Shown here one piece after another: positions 51,448 through 60,755 of a stretch of 64,000 nt of DNA (positions are counted from its first letter, which is position 1; every line of letters starts with the position of its first letter). Source of the DNA: Salipaludibacillus agaradhaerens (GTDB lineage Bacteria; Bacillota; Bacilli; Bacillales; Salisediminibacteriaceae); contig NZ_KV917378.1 in assembly GCF_002019735.1 (NCBI RefSeq), forward strand, positions 3,498,869 through 3,562,868, in the 5' to 3' direction. The position numbers were made by a program, and so were the translations under genes. Under the pieces are notes generated by a model, which saw only the letters and a program-made list of their open reading frames with translations, searched no databases and was not told the origin of the DNA.

Positions 51448-53484
51448 TTATTTATTTTTAATACGAACGCGATCAGTTTCACCTGTCTTAGTTTGACCAT
51501 CTTTTTCAATAACCACGGCTTGAGAATCACTTAAGTTAGTGAAAATGATTGGAGTCATAACAGATGGTGCTTTTTCTTTAATACTTTCAAGGTCGAATGT
51601 AAGTAGCTCTTGGCCAACAGTGACGTCATCACCTTGTTGAATATGAGCCTCAAATCCTTCGCCTTTTAATTTTACAGTATCAATACCAACGTGAATAAGG
51701 ATTTCTGTTCCATCTTCAGCTTGGAGCCCGATTGCATGCTTCGTTGTAAATAAGTTAACGACTTTTCCATCTACAGGAGATACTACACGACCTACAGTCG
51801 GATCAATTGCGAAACCATCACCCATCATCTTTTCAGCAAACATTTTGTCTGGAACTTCTGACAATGGCTTAATGATACCTTCAATTGGCATTGCAACTGC
51901 GACTTCACTTGTTACTGGGCCTGTAGTTTCAGTTGCTTCCTCAGGGCTTTCAGGGACAGGTGTGTTACCTTGGATGATGTCTTCCATCTGCCCTTTAATC
52001 GTTTCAGAACGTGGTCCGAAAATAGCTTGAATGTTTTTATCAACCTGCATAACTCCTGATGCACCTAACTGTTTCAAGCGGTCTTTATCAACTTTTGAGA
52101 CATCATCAACAGTAATGCGGAGACGAGTGATACAAGCGTCTAAATAAGTTAAGTTTTCTTTACCACCGAAAGCTTTTAGCACTTCGTAAGGTAATTCAGT
52201 ATTTCCTGCTTTTTTAGAATCTCCAGCTACCTCATCGGCATTTTGCTCTTCACGACCAGGAGTCATGAGGTTGAACTTTAAGATCGCAAAGCGGAAACCG
52301 AAGTAGTAGATAACTGCAAAGACTAAACCTACAGGAATCACTAGCCACCAAGCAGTTCGGTTAGGCAAAATTCCATAGAGGAAGAAGTCAATAACCCCTC
52401 CGGAGAATGTCATCCCAATTTTAATGTCTAAAATATGCATCGTCATGAACGATAACCCTGCAAATAGCGTGTGAACAACAAACAATAGTGGTGCAACGAA
52501 TAAGAAACTGAATTCAATTGGTTCTGTAATACCCGTTAAGAAAGATGTAAGTGCTGCAGATCCCATAATACCGGCAACCACTTTTTTCTGACTAGGCTTT
52601 GCACAGTGGTAGATGGCTAATGCAGCTGCTGGAAGTCCAAACATCATGAATGGGAACTTACCAGTCATAAAGGCACCAGCTGTTAGTTCAGCACCATCTC
52701 GAATTTGGTTAAAGAAGATCTGCTGATCACCACGGATAAGGTCTCCTGCAGCGTTCGTATAAGTACCGAACTCAAACCAGAAAGGAGAATAGAAAATGTG
52801 GTGGAGACCAAAAGGAATCAAAGCTCGTTCCACAACACCAAAAATAAATGTCGCTAACGTACGGTTAGATTCAGTCATGAAATATGAGAATGCGTTTAAA
52901 CCGTCTTGAACGTATGGCCATAAAAAAGCTAAAAGTGTACCAACGATAATTGAAGAGGCGGCTGTAACGATTGGTACAAAACGTTTACCAGCAAAGAAAC
53001 CAAGATATGAAGGTAGTTCTATATTGTAATATTTGTTATACATATAGGCACCGAGCAAACCAGCTATAATACCGCCAAAAACACCCGTTTGCAAAGTTGG
53101 AATCCCAAGAACACTTGCATATTCAGGGTGGTCTGCAAGCATACCTGCATCAACACCACGAATAACACTCATTGTTACATTGATAATTAAATAACCAATA
53201 AGGGCGGCAAGACCAGCAACACCGTCTCCTTTGGCTAAGCCAATTGCAACACCGACAGCAAACAATAATGCGAGGTTAGCAAATACGATATCACCAGCTG
53301 ATTGCATCATTTCAGCAATAAGTGAAAAGATTGCACTATCTAAAAATGGCAATCGTGCTATCATATCAGGATTCTGCATCGCATCACCAAATGCAAGTAG
53401 AATCCCGGCAGCTGGTAGTAATGCTACAGGGAGCATAAGGGAACGACCAACTTTTTGTAACGTTCCAAAAGAATTCTTAAACAC
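51448..53484 (-). CDS. ptsG: PTS glucose-specific EIICBA
   Basis: Glucose phosphotransferase permease of 678 residues with domains in order IIC, IIB, IIA. IIC (about 1-400) starts SFGTLQKVGRSLMLPVALLP with ten or so membrane segments and contains GITEPIEFSFLF. IIB carries the phospho-cysteine in YLDACITRLRITV. IIA carries the His in EILIHVGIDTVKLKGEGF. Start is GTG after AAAGGAGGAG. It lies downstream of glcT, and between them is a RAT site with an overlapping terminator. High glucose transport would feed the CcpA repression implied by the cre sites in the hemicellulose blocks. Confidence 0.96.
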   Translation of the reverse strand: MFKNSFGTLQKVGRSLMLPVALLPAAGILLAFGDAMQNPDMIARLPFLDSAIFSLIAEMMQSAGDIVFANLALLFAVGVAIGLAKGDGVAGLAALIGYLIINVTMSVIRGVDAGMLADHPEYASVLGIPTLQTGVFGGIIAGLLGAYMYNKYYNIELPSYLGFFAGKRFVPIVTAASSIIVGTLLAFLWPYVQDGLNAFSYFMTESNRTLATFIFGVVERALIPFGLHHIFYSPFWFEFGTYTNAAGDLIRGDQQIFFNQIRDGAELTAGAFMTGKFPFMMFGLPAAALAIYHCAKPSQKKVVAGIMGSAALTSFLTGITEPIEFSFLFVAPLLFVVHTLFAGLSFMTMHILDIKIGMTFSGGVIDFFLYGILPNRTAWWLVIPVGLVFAVIYYFGFRFAILKFNLMTPGREEQNADEVAGDSKKAGNTELPYEVLKAFGGKENLTYLDACITRLRITVDDVSKVDKDRLKQLGASGVMQVDKNIQAIFGPRSETIKGQMEDIIQGNTPVPESPEEATETTGPVTSEVAVAMPIEGIIKPLSEVPDKMFAEKMMGDGFAIDPTVGRVVSPVDGKVVNLFTTKHAIGLQAEDGTEILIHVGIDTVKLKGEGFEAHIQQGDDVTVGQELLTFDLESIKEKAPSVMTPIIFTNLSDSQAVVIEKDGQTKTGETDRVRIKNK

Positions 53485-53548
53485 GTAAACTCCTCCTTTA
53501 ATTTTGTTCTAACAATAGGATGTGTAGGAAACGATCGAATCATGACAA

Positions 53549-53652
53549 CAAAAAAGACATGAGCTAAAAAGAATGTAGAAAACCAGTGTGAAGATAAAGA
53601 AACTTCACGCAAAAAATGGTTTTAAACTACAATTCTTTTTTCACTCATGCCT
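53549..53652 (-). terminator. Long regulatory terminator in the ptsG leader
   Basis: On the minus strand the arm starting GGCATGAGTG (plus 53627-53652) pairs with CTACATTCTTTTTAGCTCATG (plus 53556-53578, written without its last bases), followed by TTTTTT. The loop holds a second nested stem (AAAACCA / TGGTTTT and GTGAAG / CTTCAC). The first arm overlaps the RAT element, so GlcT binding and termination exclude each other. Confidence 0.8.
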
Positions 53653-53670
53653 GCTTTACCAGTAACACGG
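53642..53670 (-). promoter_or_regulatory. RAT (GlcT antiterminator-binding RNA element) of ptsG
   Basis: Minus-strand CGTGTTACTGGTAAAGCAGG then CATGAG is the conserved ribonucleic antiterminator of ptsG leaders. GlcT bound here prevents the terminator from forming. Confidence 0.88.
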
Positions 53671-53709
53671 AAAAAGAGTAGTTATCCAAAAATGGACGAA
53701 TTATATAAG

Positions 53710-54552
53710 TCAAGTATTCGGTTGTGTTGAGTCCAAACGTTGTAAATGTAATGTTAGATAAACTGCTTCTGCATCAGGAATGGACACTTGTAAGCGCTGT
53801 TGCATAATTTTAATCAGTTTCCAAGATAGATTGTAGCATACGGGATATTCAACTTGCAACACCTTTTTTAAACTGTCTTGATTTTCTACGTATGTTTCTG
53901 TTTGAACCCGCTCAATCGCATGGTGTAAGTGCCTAACTAGACGTAAATAATTCATGTCTTTACGACTTATTTTAATTTTTAAATAATCTTCAATAATTAA
54001 AATGAGTTCACTTACCAGTTGAGTATGGTGATTAATTTCCGCTAAATTACGATTTGTTAAAGCACTGTGAATGTGTAATGTAATAAATCCTATTTCACCA
54101 TCTGGAATTCGTATATCGAGTTTCTCATTCAGCCATTCTGTTAATTCCATGGCCGCTGCATATTCCATAGGATATGCTAGTTCAGTCTCATGCAAAAAAG
54201 GATTTTTAATTCCTTGACCTTGTCTAATTCGCTTGGCAGCAAAATAAAGATGGTCGGTTAATCCTACATGGATATGCTCATGGAGTTTCGTTTTAAATCG
54301 TGCTTCCAGTTTTTCAATAAATTCATTCATAACGCCAATGAATTCTTCGTCTACATATTCTAATAAATTCATGTATTGCTGCTGTTCATCTTCATTTTTT
54401 AACACAAAAAATTTTTCTGCTTTGTCTCCGGCGATCTCTTGCCCAGGTTCTTTACCAAATCCAAGTCCTTTTCCAATCAAGACGACCTCTTGATAGTCTG
54501 GGTGTTCAGCTATCACGACATTATTATTTAATATTTTTTTTACGGACAGCAT
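53710..54552 (-). CDS. glcT: Transcription antiterminator GlcT
   Basis: BglG/SacY-family RNA-binding antiterminator of 280 residues. The CAT RNA-binding domain covers residues 1-60 (KILNNNVVIAEHPDYQEVVLIGKG split) with GFGKEPGQEI. Two PRD domains follow, with phospho-His sites in HEHIHVGLTDHLYFA and IGFITLHIHSAL, and a later YLTLHLQRL. Without glucose, EII phosphorylates and inactivates it; with glucose it binds the ptsG RAT. Position directly upstream of ptsG is as in B. subtilis. Confidence 0.95.
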   Translation of the reverse strand: MLSVKKILNNNVVIAEHPDYQEVVLIGKGLGFGKEPGQEIAGDKAEKFFVLKNEDEQQQYMNLLEYVDEEFIGVMNEFIEKLEARFKTKLHEHIHVGLTDHLYFAAKRIRQGQGIKNPFLHETELAYPMEYAAAMELTEWLNEKLDIRIPDGEIGFITLHIHSALTNRNLAEINHHTQLVSELILIIEDYLKIKISRKDMNYLRLVRHLHHAIERVQTETYVENQDSLKKVLQVEYPVCYNLSWKLIKIMQQRLQVSIPDAEAVYLTLHLQRLDSTQPNT

Positions 54553-55099
54553 AAATAATCAACTCCGAGATACATAATAGAAAAAAATACCAGTAGCAGA
54601 GAAATGTTTACAGCCAACAAATGAGTTAACACTCATATTTAAACCGAGCATGAAGGATGAAAAGCGCTTCCAGTACCTGTATTATAGAAAAATGTATGAA
54701 ATAGATCAACTTCTTTATCAAAAAACAATGACAATTTTACTACATAAACTGATTAATTTGTCATATTATCACGATTTATATGGTAACAGATTTATCACAG
54801 TTCGCATATTAGTAAAAAATATGTCGATCGTGAAAACATAATTAAAAAGGCTACAGCTACACTGCTTGTATGGTGGAAGTCAACCTGTTAAAATGTAGGG
54901 TAGCGTATTAAAGGAGAAGGGAGTCTTGGCCTCTTTGATTAAAACACAAGATTAAGACGATATAAAGACGTCGTCACTATACTACTAATATAACGTGGTT
55001 ATACATATTACAAATGAATCCCGGAAAAAAATAAATGAATTTGAACTAGTCTAGACTCTAGCTCTATATCGGGATAAAAAAGAAAGGGAGCAATGTCCA
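54553..55099. other. Intergenic region between glcT and secA with the secA promoter
   Basis: No gene. TTGTAT (54866-54871), 17 bases, TAAAAT (54889-54894) is a fair sigma-A promoter that would give secA a leader of about 200 bases. No riboswitch or other structure is recognised in that leader. Confidence 0.55.
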
Positions 55100-57619
55100 A
55101 TGTTAGGTTTATTAAAAAAGGTCATTGGCGATACAGATAAAAAGCATTTGAAAAAGTTAGAAAAACTTCTTGATGAGATAGAAAGCTATAAGGACGATTT
55201 AAGCAAATTGAGTGATGAGGGTCTTCGTCAAAAAACTGAAGACTTTAAACAACGTTATCAAAATGGTGAAAAACTTGAAGAAATGTTAGCTGAAGCCTAT
55301 GCTGTTGTTCGAGAAGGTTCTACAAGGGCTCTTGGAATGACTCATTTCCGCGTCCAGTTGCTTGGAGGAATTGTCCTTCACCGTGGGGACATCGCTGAAA
55401 TGAAAACCGGTGAAGGTAAAACGTTAGTCGGTACTTTACCAGTTTATTTAAATGCTTTAACTGGTAAAGGTGTACATGTGGTGACAGTTAATGAATACCT
55501 TGCTCGTCGTGATGCAGAAGAAATGGGAAAGCTGTTTAATTTCCTCGGTTTAACTGTTGGATTAAACGTGAGTGGTATGTCGAAAGAAGAAAAAAGAGAA
55601 GCCTATGCAGCAGATGTTACATATGGGACAAATAATGAATATGGCTTTGATTACTTACGAGATAACATGGTTACCTATAAAGAGCAAATGGTGCAACGTC
55701 CTCTTCATTTTGCTATTGTCGATGAAGTTGACTCTATTTTAATTGATGAGGCCAGAACCCCTTTAATTATTTCGGGTTCTGCTAACCGAACAACTGAACT
55801 GTATACAGCTGCGAACTCTTTCATTCGCATGTTGAAAGACGAAGAGGATTATACGTATGATGAAAAAACAAAGAATGTCCAGTTAACGGATGAGGGTGTC
55901 AGTAAAGCAGAACGTGTGTTTAATATAGACAATCTATTTGATTCAGAGCACGTCCAGCTAAATCATCATATTAACCAAGCTTTAAAAGCTCATAAAGTCA
56001 TGGTGAAAGATGAAGATTACGTTGTGGATGATGGAGAAGTGGCAATCGTTGACCAATTTACTGGACGGTTAATGAAAGGACGCCGATATAGTGATGGTCT
56101 CCATCAAGCTATAGAAGCAAAAGAGGCGTTGGAAATTAAACGAGAAAGTATGACACTTGCTTCAATTACCTTCCAAAACTACTTCCGAATGTATCAAAAG
56201 TTAGCAGGTATGACAGGGACTGCGAAAACAGAGGAAGAAGAATTTCGAAATATTTATGGAATGAACGTCTATTCGGTACCGACGAACGAACCGGTCATTA
56301 GAGAAGATCGTCCTGACTTAATTTATAAAACGATGGACGGGAAATTTAAAGCTATTATTGAAAAAATCCATGAATTATATGAAAAGGGCCAGCCTGTTCT
56401 TGTAGGGACTGTTAATGTGGATACATCCGAATTGATTTCCAACATGTTAAAAAAGAAAAGGGTCCCTCATAACGTTCTCAATGCTAAAAATCATGAACGA
56501 GAAGCTGAAATCATAGAAAATGCTGGGCAACCAAAAGCTGTCACAATTGCAACTAATATGGCTGGACGTGGAACAGATATAAAATTAGGCGAAGGTGTTA
56601 AAGAATTAGGAGGTCTATTTGTTCTTGGAACAGAACGTCATGAAAGTAGACGTATTGATAACCAGCTGCGTGGTCGTTCTGGCCGACAAGGGGACCCGGG
56701 ACGCTCCCAATTTTATCTGTCATTAGAAGATACTCTTATGAGACGATTTGGTTCGGATAACATGAGTAAAATGATGGGAAGAATGGGGATGGATGAAGAC
56801 CAGCCTCTTGAAAGTAAGCTTATTACACGAGCTGTTGAACAAGCGCAAAAACGAGTAGAAGGAAATAACTTTGATGCACGAAAACAACTCCTCCAATATG
56901 ATGATGTTATGCGTGAACAACGAGATATTATTTATGAGCAACGTATGGAGGTTCTCGAGGCTGAAAACTTACGTCCAGTTGTAGAAAAAATGCTTGAATC
57001 AACTGTTGAACGACAAGTTAGTCTATATACACCAGAAACTGAAGTACCTGAAGATTGGAATTTACAAGGAATTGTGGATTATATTAATGCCACTGTCTTA
57101 AGCGAAAATGAAATAACGCTGCGCGAGTTAGATGGTCTGGAACCTGAAGAAATGGTTGAAGAAATTATGGAGAAGGTGACAGAGGACTACAATCGACGTG
57201 AAGAAGAGTTTACGGCTGAAACGATGAGAGAATTTGAACGAGTTATTCTTCTGCGGACAGTAGATTCAAAGTGGACGAGTCACATCGATCAAATGGATCA
57301 ACTACGCCAAGGGATTCATCTGCGAGCCTATGGCCAAAATGACCCATTAAGAGAATATAAATTTGAAGGATTTGAAATGTTTGAGCAGATGATAGCCACG
57401 ATTGAAGAAGAAGTTTCACGATATGTTATGAAAGCGCAAATTCAGTCTAACCTTGAGCGGAAACAAGTAGCTGAAGGAAAAGCTGTTCATCAAAGCTCAA
57501 ATGAAACAAGCAAAGAGAGCAAACGAAAAACCCCATTTACAAAAGGACAGACCATCGGACGGAATGACCCTTGTCCGTGTGGTTCAGGGAAAAAATACAA
57601 ACAGTGTCATGGAAGATAA
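55100..57619 (+). CDS. secA: Preprotein translocase ATPase SecA
   Basis: ATP-driven motor of Sec export, 839 residues. Visible parts: N-terminal helix [19 protein letters not shown], Walker A in [28 protein letters not shown]-type [60 protein letters not shown] and the C-terminal zinc site [14 protein letters not shown] that binds SecB or lipids. A polar linker (about 795-815) precedes the zinc site. The ATG follows AAAGGGAG. The terminator at 57637-57667 separates it from prfB. Confidence 0.98.
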   Translation: MLGLLKKVIGDTDKKHLKKLEKLLDEIESYKDDLSKLSDEGLRQKTEDFKQRYQNGEKLEEMLAEAYAVVREGSTRALGMTHFRVQLLGGIVLHRGDIAEMKTGEGKTLVGTLPVYLNALTGKGVHVVTVNEYLARRDAEEMGKLFNFLGLTVGLNVSGMSKEEKREAYAADVTYGTNNEYGFDYLRDNMVTYKEQMVQRPLHFAIVDEVDSILIDEARTPLIISGSANRTTELYTAANSFIRMLKDEEDYTYDEKTKNVQLTDEGVSKAERVFNIDNLFDSEHVQLNHHINQALKAHKVMVKDEDYVVDDGEVAIVDQFTGRLMKGRRYSDGLHQAIEAKEALEIKRESMTLASITFQNYFRMYQKLAGMTGTAKTEEEEFRNIYGMNVYSVPTNEPVIREDRPDLIYKTMDGKFKAIIEKIHELYEKGQPVLVGTVNVDTSELISNMLKKKRVPHNVLNAKNHEREAEIIENAGQPKAVTIATNMAGRGTDIKLGEGVKELGGLFVLGTERHESRRIDNQLRGRSGRQGDPGRSQFYLSLEDTLMRRFGSDNMSKMMGRMGMDEDQPLESKLITRAVEQAQKRVEGNNFDARKQLLQYDDVMREQRDIIYEQRMEVLEAENLRPVVEKMLESTVERQVSLYTPETEVPEDWNLQGIVDYINATVLSENEITLRELDGLEPEEMVEEIMEKVTEDYNRREEEFTAETMREFERVILLRTVDSKWTSHIDQMDQLRQGIHLRAYGQNDPLREYKFEGFEMFEQMIATIEEEVSRYVMKAQIQSNLERKQVAEGKAVHQSSNETSKESKRKTPFTKGQTIGRNDPCPCGSGKKYKQCHGR

Positions 57620-57636
57620 GAAGCGATAGAAACGTT

Positions 57637-57667
57637 AAAAGGTGCTTTTAATAAAAGCACCTTTTAC
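57637..57667 (+). terminator. Terminator between secA and prfB
   Basis: AAAAGGTGCTTTT (57637-57649) and AAAAGCACCTTTT (57653-57665) form a perfect 13-bp stem. Confidence 0.8.
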
Positions 57668-57713
57668 TTCCAAACTGAAAAAAAGATAGAAATAATTTTA
57701 GAGGTGATCTTAC

Positions 57714-58815
57714 ATGGAAATGTCAGAAATAACACAAGAACTATCAATGATGGCTAAACGATTAGCGGACTTTAGGGGGTCTCTTTGACTTAGAAGAAAA
57801 AGAAACCCGAATTGCTGAACTAGAAGAGAAAATGTCCGATCCTATGTTTTGGGAGGATCAAAATGCAGCTCAAAAAGTGATAAATGAAAATAACGCTCTG
57901 AAAAATATCGTGAATACGTATAGAAAATTAGAAAGTGATCATGAAGAGCTCGATGTTTCCTTGGAATTATTGAAAGAGGAAAATGACAGTGATCTAGCTG
58001 ATGATTTAGAACAAGGTGTTAAGGATATTGGCAAGCGGTTAAACGAGTTTGAACTGGAGCTGTTGTTAAGTGAACCACATGACAAAAATAATGCCATTTT
58101 AGAGCTGCATCCAGGAGCGGGTGGAACAGAATCACAAGACTGGGCCTCTATGCTGCTTAGAATGTATACAAGATGGGCAGAAGCTAAAGGCTTTAAAGTG
58201 GAAACGACAGATTATCTCCCTGGAGATGAAGCAGGGGTGAAAAGTGTAACCTTATTAATTCAAGGTCATAATGCCTACGGTTATTTGAAAGCTGAAAAAG
58301 GCGTTCATCGCCTCGTTAGAATTTCACCTTTCGACTCCTCAGGCCGTCGACACACATCATTCGCTTCCTGTGATGTCATGCCTGAATTGGATGATAATGT
58401 GGAAATTACGGTATCACCAGATGACCTAAGAATTGATACGTTTAGGTCGAGTGGGGCAGGGGGACAACACGTGAATACGACAGATTCTGCTGTTCGTATG
58501 ACACACTTGCCAACAAACACTGTGGTCAGTTGTCAGTCAGAACGTTCCCAAATAAAAAATAGAGAAAAAGCAATGAAAATGTTAAAAGCTAAATTATTTC
58601 AACAGGAAATGGATAAACAGCGTCAAGAAGCTGAAGAGCTTCGAGGTGAGCAATCAGATATTGGTTGGGGCAGTCAAATTCGCTCTTACGTCTTCCATCC
58701 ATACAATATGGTAAAAGATCACCGGACAAATGTTGAAACAGGGAATACACAAGCTGTTATGGATGGTGAGCTGGCACCATTTATTGATGCGTATTTAAGG
58801 TCTCAAATAGACTGA
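57714..58815 (+). CDS. prfB: Peptide chain release factor 2 (programmed +1 frameshift)
   Basis: RF2 releases peptides at UGA and UAA. The gene starts at the ATG at 57714 (GAGGTGATC before it) and reads 24 codons to CTT at 57783-57785, followed in frame by TGA at 57786-57788. A +1 slip at CTT-T continues with GAC at 57787 in the long frame to 58815, giving 366 residues. The stimulatory AGGGGG lies just before the slip site. The tripeptide SPF ([11 protein letters not shown]) and the catalytic GGQ ([14 protein letters not shown]) are present. This is the standard autoregulation: little RF2 means more frameshifting. Confidence 0.97.
57774..57789 (+). promoter_or_regulatory. Programmed +1 frameshift site of prfB
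   Basis: AGGGGGTCTCTTTGAC: an internal Shine-Dalgarno-like AGGGGG, three bases, then the slippery CTT and in-frame TGA followed by C, the classic RF2 signal. Confidence 0.95.
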
Positions 58816-58936
58816 TCTGTTACTGCTTACTATTGTGGAGTATTCTAAACTAAAACGTTACTAACTGATATATATATGAGCGAGATCCTTAGGGGAACAG
58901 AGGGAAATTGACAATCTGTTTCTCTAAGGTTTTTCA

Positions 58937-59052
58937 TTTTTATCAAAGATAACTGTCAGTAAAACTCTGGTTCAAAATAGAAAGGAAAGGTAATAATCTA
59001 TTTAGGTGGGAGGTAACGGCCGGTAATGTCCTGGGTGAGATGCATTTTATAG
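58937..59052 (+). repeat. Dispersed structured repeat, copy E (long 5' module, decayed)
   Basis: TTATCAAAGATAAC, TGTCAGTAAAACTCTGG, CAAAATAGAAAGG, AATCTATTTAGGTGGGAGG, TAACGGCCGGTAATGTCCT, then GGGTGAGATGCATTTTATAGG. Outer arms have lost several pairs and the 3' hairpin is absent. It lies between prfB and the YitT gene, reading toward the latter. Confidence 0.7.
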
Positions 59053-59122
59053 GGGGATTTTAATAATAGAGTTTCTCTCATCATCTCAACAATGCTGAAA
59101 ATGAGGGTTAATCTTAATTCAA

Positions 59123-59177
59123 TCAGTTAAAGCGTTAACTGAGTCGTGTTTACAGCAATTTTGCAGGGTGCTATACT
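59123..59177 (+). promoter_or_regulatory. Promoter of the YitT-family gene with adjacent dyad
   Basis: TTTACA (59149-59154), 17 bases, TATACT (59172-59177). Just upstream TCAGTTAA-AGCG-TTAACTGA (59123-59142) is a perfect palindrome with a central CG, like an operator or a cre-related site (12 of 14 cre positions). Confidence 0.65.
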
Positions 59178-59242
59178 ACGAAAAGTGCTTGTAAATAAAT
59201 GTTACATAATTCTTTCATTTTAAAATAACAAGGTGATAGCAG

Positions 59243-60136
59243 ATGATGAAAAAGCTTCAACGTAGAAAAGAAACCAACCCTCTTAATACGGCGCAAAGAA
59301 CGATTATTGAATTTTTATATGTCCTTACGGGGTCGGCAATTGTAGCTGTGACATTTAACCTCTTTCTCTTACCTAACCAAATCGCCTCTGGTGGTGTCTC
59401 TGGGATATCAACTATTGTCTTTAATATAACGGCTTGGGAGCCTGCTTATACACAATGGGCGTTGAATATTCCTTTATTTATAGCTGGGATTCTTTTACTT
59501 GGGGGTAGTATAAGAGGCAGTATATTATATGGAACAAAGACGTTAACGGGAACACTATTTTTACCTTTCATCGTGTTTTTAACAAGAGATTTGCAGCCCG
59601 CAACTCTCGACCCTTTATTAGCATCTATTTTTGGTGGGGTAGGAGTTGGTGTAGGTCTTGGTATTGTTTTTAGATCTAATTCTTCTACAGGGGGGACAGA
59701 TCTAGCTGCTCAAATTATTAACAAATATACAGGACTGTCTCTTGGAGTGTGTGTATTTATAATGGATGGTCTTGTAGTGAGCGCTTCGGCTGTTGTATTT
59801 GGCTTTGAATTTGCTTTGTATGCTTTAATTAGTCTCTTTACAACGAGTAAAACGATTGATTTTGTTCAAATTGGTATAGGTTACTCCAAAATGGTCATAA
59901 TAATTTCAGAATTTGAAGAAGAAGTAAAGCAAGGCTTGTTAACAAAAGTTGATCGTGGTGTCACGAAAATTGCGGGGTATGGAGGCTATACTAACCATGA
60001 AAGACCCATGTTAATGTGTGTTGTTAGCCGAAATGAAGTGACCAAACTAAAAAGATTAGTTCAAACAATAGATCCAGATGCTTTTGTTATTGTCAGTAAC
60101 GCCTCAGAAGTACTAGGTAAGGGTTTCAAAAAGTAG
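59243..60136 (+). CDS. YitT family membrane protein (DUF2179)
   Basis: Membrane protein of 297 residues. About five transmembrane helices (IIEFLYVLTGSAIVAVTFNL, then NQIASGGVSGISTI, GVGVGLGIVFRSNSSTGGTDL) are followed by a soluble C-terminal DUF2179 domain (TKIAGYGGYTNHERPMLMCVV, IDPDAFVIVSNASEVLGKGF). Length and domain order are typical of the YitT family; its function is not established. It has its own promoter with a palindrome upstream. Ribosome site CAAGGTGATAG. Confidence 0.9.
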   Translation: MMKKLQRRKETNPLNTAQRTIIEFLYVLTGSAIVAVTFNLFLLPNQIASGGVSGISTIVFNITAWEPAYTQWALNIPLFIAGILLLGGSIRGSILYGTKTLTGTLFLPFIVFLTRDLQPATLDPLLASIFGGVGVGVGLGIVFRSNSSTGGTDLAAQIINKYTGLSLGVCVFIMDGLVVSASAVVFGFEFALYALISLFTTSKTIDFVQIGIGYSKMVIIISEFEEEVKQGLLTKVDRGVTKIAGYGGYTNHERPMLMCVVSRNEVTKLKRLVQTIDPDAFVIVSNASEVLGKGFKK

Positions 60137-60204
60137 TAAATCAGTTATAATAAAGTTAGGTTTCAAAACCCAATCACACTATAAATTTCTAGGAGGGGAA
60201 ACGA

Positions 60205-60558
60205 ATGAAGAAATGGATGTTTGCTATATTTGGGACAGTACTTGTTTTAAGTGCCTGTGGGGGCAATGATACGAACATGAATGAACCAGCGCCCGAAAAT
60301 AATGGTAATAATGCAGAAAACACAGAAAATACTGCTGACAATGGTGAGTACGATTTAGCAAATGGTGAGCAAGTTTACGTTCAAAATTGCGCGGCCTGTC
60401 ACGGTGGGGATTTAACAGGTGCTTCAGGACCTGGTCTAGAAACGCATACAGCTGAAGAGGTGGAAGCGGCGATTCAAGAAGGCCCTGGTAGTATGCCGGC
60501 AGACCTTGTTACAGGTGAGGATGCAGCCGATGTAGCGGCATGGATAGAATCTCAATAG
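60205..60558 (+). CDS. cccB: Cytochrome c-551-type lipoprotein CccB
   Basis: Membrane-anchored cytochrome c of 117 residues. The signal peptide ends VLSAC (lipid cysteine at about residue 18), followed by an Asn/Glu-rich flexible linker and a compact heme domain with CAACH and the Met ligand in PGSMPADLV. It should carry electrons to the terminal oxidase on the outer side of the membrane. It is very acidic, which fits an alkaliphile. Upstream of ftsE as in Bacillus. Ribosome site AGGAGGGG. Confidence 0.93.
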   Translation: MKKWMFAIFGTVLVLSACGGNDTNMNEPAPENNGNNAENTENTADNGEYDLANGEQVYVQNCAACHGGDLTGASGPGLETHTAEEVEAAIQEGPGSMPADLVTGEDAADVAAWIESQ

Positions 60559-60570
60559 TAAAATATGTAA

Positions 60571-60607
60571 CAAAACCTGGGATTGTATTTCCAGGTTTTG
60601 TTTTTTT
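60571..60607 (+). terminator. Terminator after cccB
   Basis: CAAAACCTGG (60571-60580) pairs with CCAGGTTTTG (60591-60600), followed by TTTTTTT. Confidence 0.9.
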
Positions 60608-60659
60608 ACGACATATCACTTATACGCGATTTATTCATTACTTAATTGTTACATAACCT

Positions 60660-60755
60660 CATTATAAACAGATAATCGTCCGTAAAACACCCGCCACAAA
60701 ATAGAAAGGAGAGCTAACGGACGCTAATGTCCTAATTCACTCCCCCACTCGTAGA
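60660..60755 (+). repeat. Dispersed structured repeat, copy F (short 5' module)
   Basis: TTATAAACAGATAAT, CGTCCGTAAAACACCCGCC, CAAAATAGAAAGGAGAGC, TAACGGACGCTAATGTCCT, AATTCACTC. The outer CGTCCGT/ACGGACG pairing is perfect; the CTATTT-GCGGGAG segment is missing as in copy B, and the 3' hairpin is replaced by unrelated sequence. Confidence 0.75.

Noticed and set aside
54650-54841. 63-codon frame between glcT and secA
   Set aside because: No ribosome site, AT-rich random-like composition, and no recognisable features.
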